Assembly (NCBI GenBank): GCA_029554925.1
Contig: JAKPUV010001143.1
Coordinates: 1-7,283, forward strand
DNA length: 7,283 nucleotides
Reading direction: 5' to 3'
From: Candidatus Hydrogenedentota bacterium
GTDB lineage: Bacteria; Hydrogenedentota; Hydrogenedentia; Hydrogenedentales; CAITNO01
The notes under the pieces are model-generated. The model saw nothing but the letters and a program-made list of their open reading frames with translations, did not search any database and had not been told where the DNA came from. Positions 5,439-7,283 of the stretch are shown here, piece by piece. Each line of letters begins with the position of its first letter. Position 1 is the first letter of the stretch. The position numbers and the translations under genes are program-made.

Positions 5439-6842
5439 ATGAAACAAATGGACAGGCGGCTTTTCCTGAAAGAGGCGGGGGCGGCGGTGCTGGGGGCGGG
5501 CGCGGCCGCGCGCGCGGCGGGGGCCGTGGAGAAGCGGCCGCCCAACGTGGTCCTTTTCCTGATCGACGACATGGGCTGGCGGGATGTCGGGTGCTACGGC
5601 AGCCGGTTCTACGAGACGCCGAACATTGACCGGCTGGCGGCGCAGGGGATGCGGTTCACGCAGGCCTATGCGGCGTGCCCGGTGTGCTCGCCGACGCGGG
5701 CGGCCGTGCTCACGGGAAAATACCCGGCGCGGCTCCATCTGACGGACTGGATCCCCGGCCACAAGCACCCGTACGCGAAGCTGCTGCCGCCGGCGTTCAA
5801 CCAGGAACTGCCGCACGAGGCCGTGACGCTGGCGGAGGCGCTGAAGCCCGCGGGCTACGCCACGGCGAGCGTCGGCAAATGGCATCTGGGCGGGCCGGAC
5901 TTCGGCCCGGAGGCGCAGGGATTCGACGTGAACGCGGGCGGCACGCACCAGGGCCAGCCGCCGTCGTACTTCTCGCCCTACGGCATCCCCGCGCTGAAGG
6001 ACGGCCCGGAGGGCGAGTACCTGACCGACCGGCTCACGGACGAGGCGGTGGCCTTCATCGAGAGCAACCGGGAGCGCCCCTTCTTCCTGTATTTCCCGCA
6101 CTACGCGGTCCACACGCCGATCCAGGCGAAGAAGGACGTTCAGGCGCGGTACGCCGGGAGGGTGCGCGACGGCGACCCGCAGAACAACCCCGGCTACGCC
6201 GCCATGGTGGAGGCCGTGGACCAGAGCGTGGGCCGCGTGATGGACGCGCTGGACCGCCTCGGGCTGGCGGAGGACACGGTGGTCATCTTCACCTCCGACA
6301 ACGGCGGCCTCGGCCGGGTGACGTCCAACGCGCCCCTCCGCGAGGGCAAGGGCACGCTGTACGAGGGCGGCGTCCGCGAGCCCCTGATCGTCCGCTGGCC
6401 GGGCAGGATCGCCGCGGGGTCCCTGTGCGGCACCCCGGTGTGCAGCGTGGACTTCTTCCCGACCATTATGGAGATCGCCACGGGCCCGGGGCCGGGTCCG
6501 CTGACAGACGGCGAGAGCCTCGTGCCCCTGCTGACGGGTACGGGGGACATCGCCGCGCGCGACCTCTACTGGCACTACCCGCACTACCACCCCCTCGGCG
6601 CGACGCCCGGCGGCATCGTCCGCCGCGGCAACCACAAGCTCATCGAGTACTACGAGGACAACCGGCTGGAGCTGTATGATCTGGCCGCCGACCCGGCCGA
6701 GACGAAGAACCTCGCCGGGGAGATGTCCGAAAAGGCCGAAGAACTCCGCCGCGCCCTCCACGGCTGGCTCCTCGACGTGGACGCCCAGATGCCCACCTCC
6801 AACCCCGACCACGACCCCGTCCGCGCGGCGCAGTCAAAATGA
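5439..6842 (+). CDS. Tat-exported type I (formylglycine-dependent) sulfatase
   Basis: 467 residues. The N-terminus carries a twin-arginine signal, DRRLFLKEAG (5-14), then an Ala/Gly-rich hydrophobic stretch to about residue 29, so the protein is exported folded across the inner membrane. The mature part is a complete alkaline-phosphatase-fold sulfatase. Metal ligands Asp43-Asp44 are in FLIDDMGW. The activation motif CSPTR (83-87) carries the Cys83 that is converted to formylglycine. GKWHLG (146-151), HTP (His225), TSDNGG (Asp287, Asn288) and GKGTLYEGGVREP (303-315, Lys304) are the remaining active-site blocks. The C-terminal subdomain has DLYWHYPHY and the usual ELYDLAADPAETKNLA (411-426). 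It hydrolyses sulfate esters; bacterial relatives act on sulfated polysaccharides or arylsulfates, but the substrate cannot be inferred. No maturation enzyme (FGE or anSME) is in the window. Divergent from the CPBP-like gene. Confidence 0.96.
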   Translation: MKQMDRRLFLKEAGAAVLGAGAAARAAGAVEKRPPNVVLFLIDDMGWRDVGCYGSRFYETPNIDRLAAQGMRFTQAYAACPVCSPTRAAVLTGKYPARLHLTDWIPGHKHPYAKLLPPAFNQELPHEAVTLAEALKPAGYATASVGKWHLGGPDFGPEAQGFDVNAGGTHQGQPPSYFSPYGIPALKDGPEGEYLTDRLTDEAVAFIESNRERPFFLYFPHYAVHTPIQAKKDVQARYAGRVRDGDPQNNPGYAAMVEAVDQSVGRVMDALDRLGLAEDTVVIFTSDNGGLGRVTSNAPLREGKGTLYEGGVREPLIVRWPGRIAAGSLCGTPVCSVDFFPTIMEIATGPGPGPLTDGESLVPLLTGTGDIAARDLYWHYPHYHPLGATPGGIVRRGNHKLIEYYEDNRLELYDLAADPAETKNLAGEMSEKAEELRRALHGWLLDVDAQMPTSNPDHDPVRAAQSK

Positions 6843-6856
6843 CCCCTGCGGCGGTG

Positions 6857-6865
6857 TGCTACAAT
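6857..6865 (+). promoter_or_regulatory. Extended -10 promoter of the deoxyribosyltransferase-like gene
   Basis: TGCTACAAT: an extended TGn followed by TACAAT (5 of 6 to consensus), with no convincing -35. A start near 6872 gives a leader of about 40 bases to the ATG at 6913. It begins 15 bases after the sulfatase stop, so the downstream gene probably has its own transcription. Confidence 0.5.
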
Positions 6866-6912
6866 ACGGGCCGCAACGAGGGCCGAAAGGGCCGCGGGAG
6901 TGAACAGGCAGC

Positions 6913-7283
6913 ATGAACCGGAAAGACGCGCAGACCATCTATCTCAGCGGGCCCATCATGGACGCGGCGGCGGACGAGAGCAAGCCGTGGCGCCAGCGGG
7001 CCAAGGAGCGGCTCGCGGGCCGTTTCATCCTGCTCGACCCCATGCGGCGCGACTTCCGCGACCGCGAGATTGACAGCGCCAACGAGATCGTGGAGTTTGA
7101 CCTGCAGGACGTGCGCGACGCGGACATCCTGCTGGTGAACTACAACAAGCCGTCCATCGGCACGTCCATGGAGGTGTTCTACGCCGCCCACGACCAGGGG
7201 AAGTTTGTGATCGCCTTCAGCCCCTTCCCCTTCCAGGACATGTCGCCGTGGATGGTGCGCTACTGCACGAAAATCCTGCCGGA
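6913..7283 (+). CDS. Nucleoside 2-deoxyribosyltransferase-like protein (N-terminal part, runs off the window)
   Basis: The frame is open from the ATG at 6913 to the right edge (123 codons). IYLSGPI (9-15) is the first strand and phosphate/ribose-side loop of the family. FILLDPMRRDFRD (38-50) and IVEFDLQDVRDADILLVNYNKPSIGTSMEVFYAAHDQGK (59-97) follow. In the latter, D-x-x-D-A-D-I-L-L-V-N and G-T-S-M-E are the signature, with Glu87 at the position of the catalytic glutamate. Family enzymes cleave the N-glycosidic bond of deoxynucleosides and transfer or hydrolyse the sugar; some relatives hydrolyse nucleoside monophosphates. The ribosome site is weak (GGGAG at 6896-6900, 12 bases away). No signal peptide, so cytoplasmic. 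Exact substrate and C-terminal half unknown. Confidence 0.8.
   Translation, partial: MNRKDAQTIYLSGPIMDAAADESKPWRQRAKERLAGRFILLDPMRRDFRDREIDSANEIVEFDLQDVRDADILLVNYNKPSIGTSMEVFYAAHDQGKFVIAFSPFPFQDMSPWMVRYCTKILP

Noticed and set aside
5259..6812. 517-codon minus-strand ORF opposite the sulfatase
   Set aside because: Arg/Val/His-rich shadow of a gene with complete sulfatase motifs; no independent domain evidence.
6866..6900. Small GGCC-GAAAG-GGCC hairpin after the sulfatase as a terminator
   Set aside because: Only a 4-bp stem and no T-run. It lies in the leader of the next gene.

Overview
The window is dense, GC-rich bacterial DNA (roughly 70% G+C by eye) with Shine-Dalgarno-led genes, short intergenic gaps and several stop/start overlaps. 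The mix of a Tat-exported formylglycine sulfatase, a tetR-tolC efflux unit, a CPBP-like membrane protein, paired YbjQ-type proteins and GC-rich palindromic intergenic repeats fits the planctomycete/Lentisphaerota/Hydrogenedentota part of the tree, probably from an environmental genome. That placement is an impression from gene content, not a phylogenetic result.

Layout. Positions 1-5231 are all minus-strand. From high to low coordinates they hold a CPBP-like integral membrane protein (4059-5231); gpsA, NAD(P)H-dependent glycerol-3-phosphate dehydrogenase (2986-3963); a three-gene operon of a small soluble YbjQ-type protein (2565-2894), a membrane-anchored YbjQ-type paralogue (2090-2572) and an M48 metallopeptidase (1293-2093); and a TetR-family repressor (428-1015) translationally coupled to a TolC-family outer-membrane efflux protein that runs off the left edge (1-431). 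A divergent intergenic region (5232-5438) separates these from the plus-strand genes: a Tat-exported type I sulfatase (5439-6842) and the first 123 codons of a nucleoside 2-deoxyribosyltransferase-like protein (6913 to the right edge).

How the genes work together. gpsA has no visible promoter of its own, so it probably shares the CPBP-like gene's TATAAT promoter, although a long palindrome lies between the two genes. The YbjQ/YbjQ/M48 genes have their own good promoter (CTGACT-N17-TATCCT with an extended TG) and are linked by 8-base and 4-base overlaps, which argues for one functional unit, probably at the inner membrane. TetR presumably represses itself and the efflux genes through a palindrome just upstream. 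The sulfatase is likely transcribed from a promoter whose start falls at the edge of a 9-base-period repeat that can fold into a perfect 16-bp hairpin.

No phage, IS, CRISPR, tRNA or rRNA is visible. I see no clear-cut new defence or biosynthetic system. The items most worth a second look are the YbjQ-YbjQ-M48 module, the CPBP-like protein with altered active-site motif 1, and the structured repeats in the divergent intergenic region.
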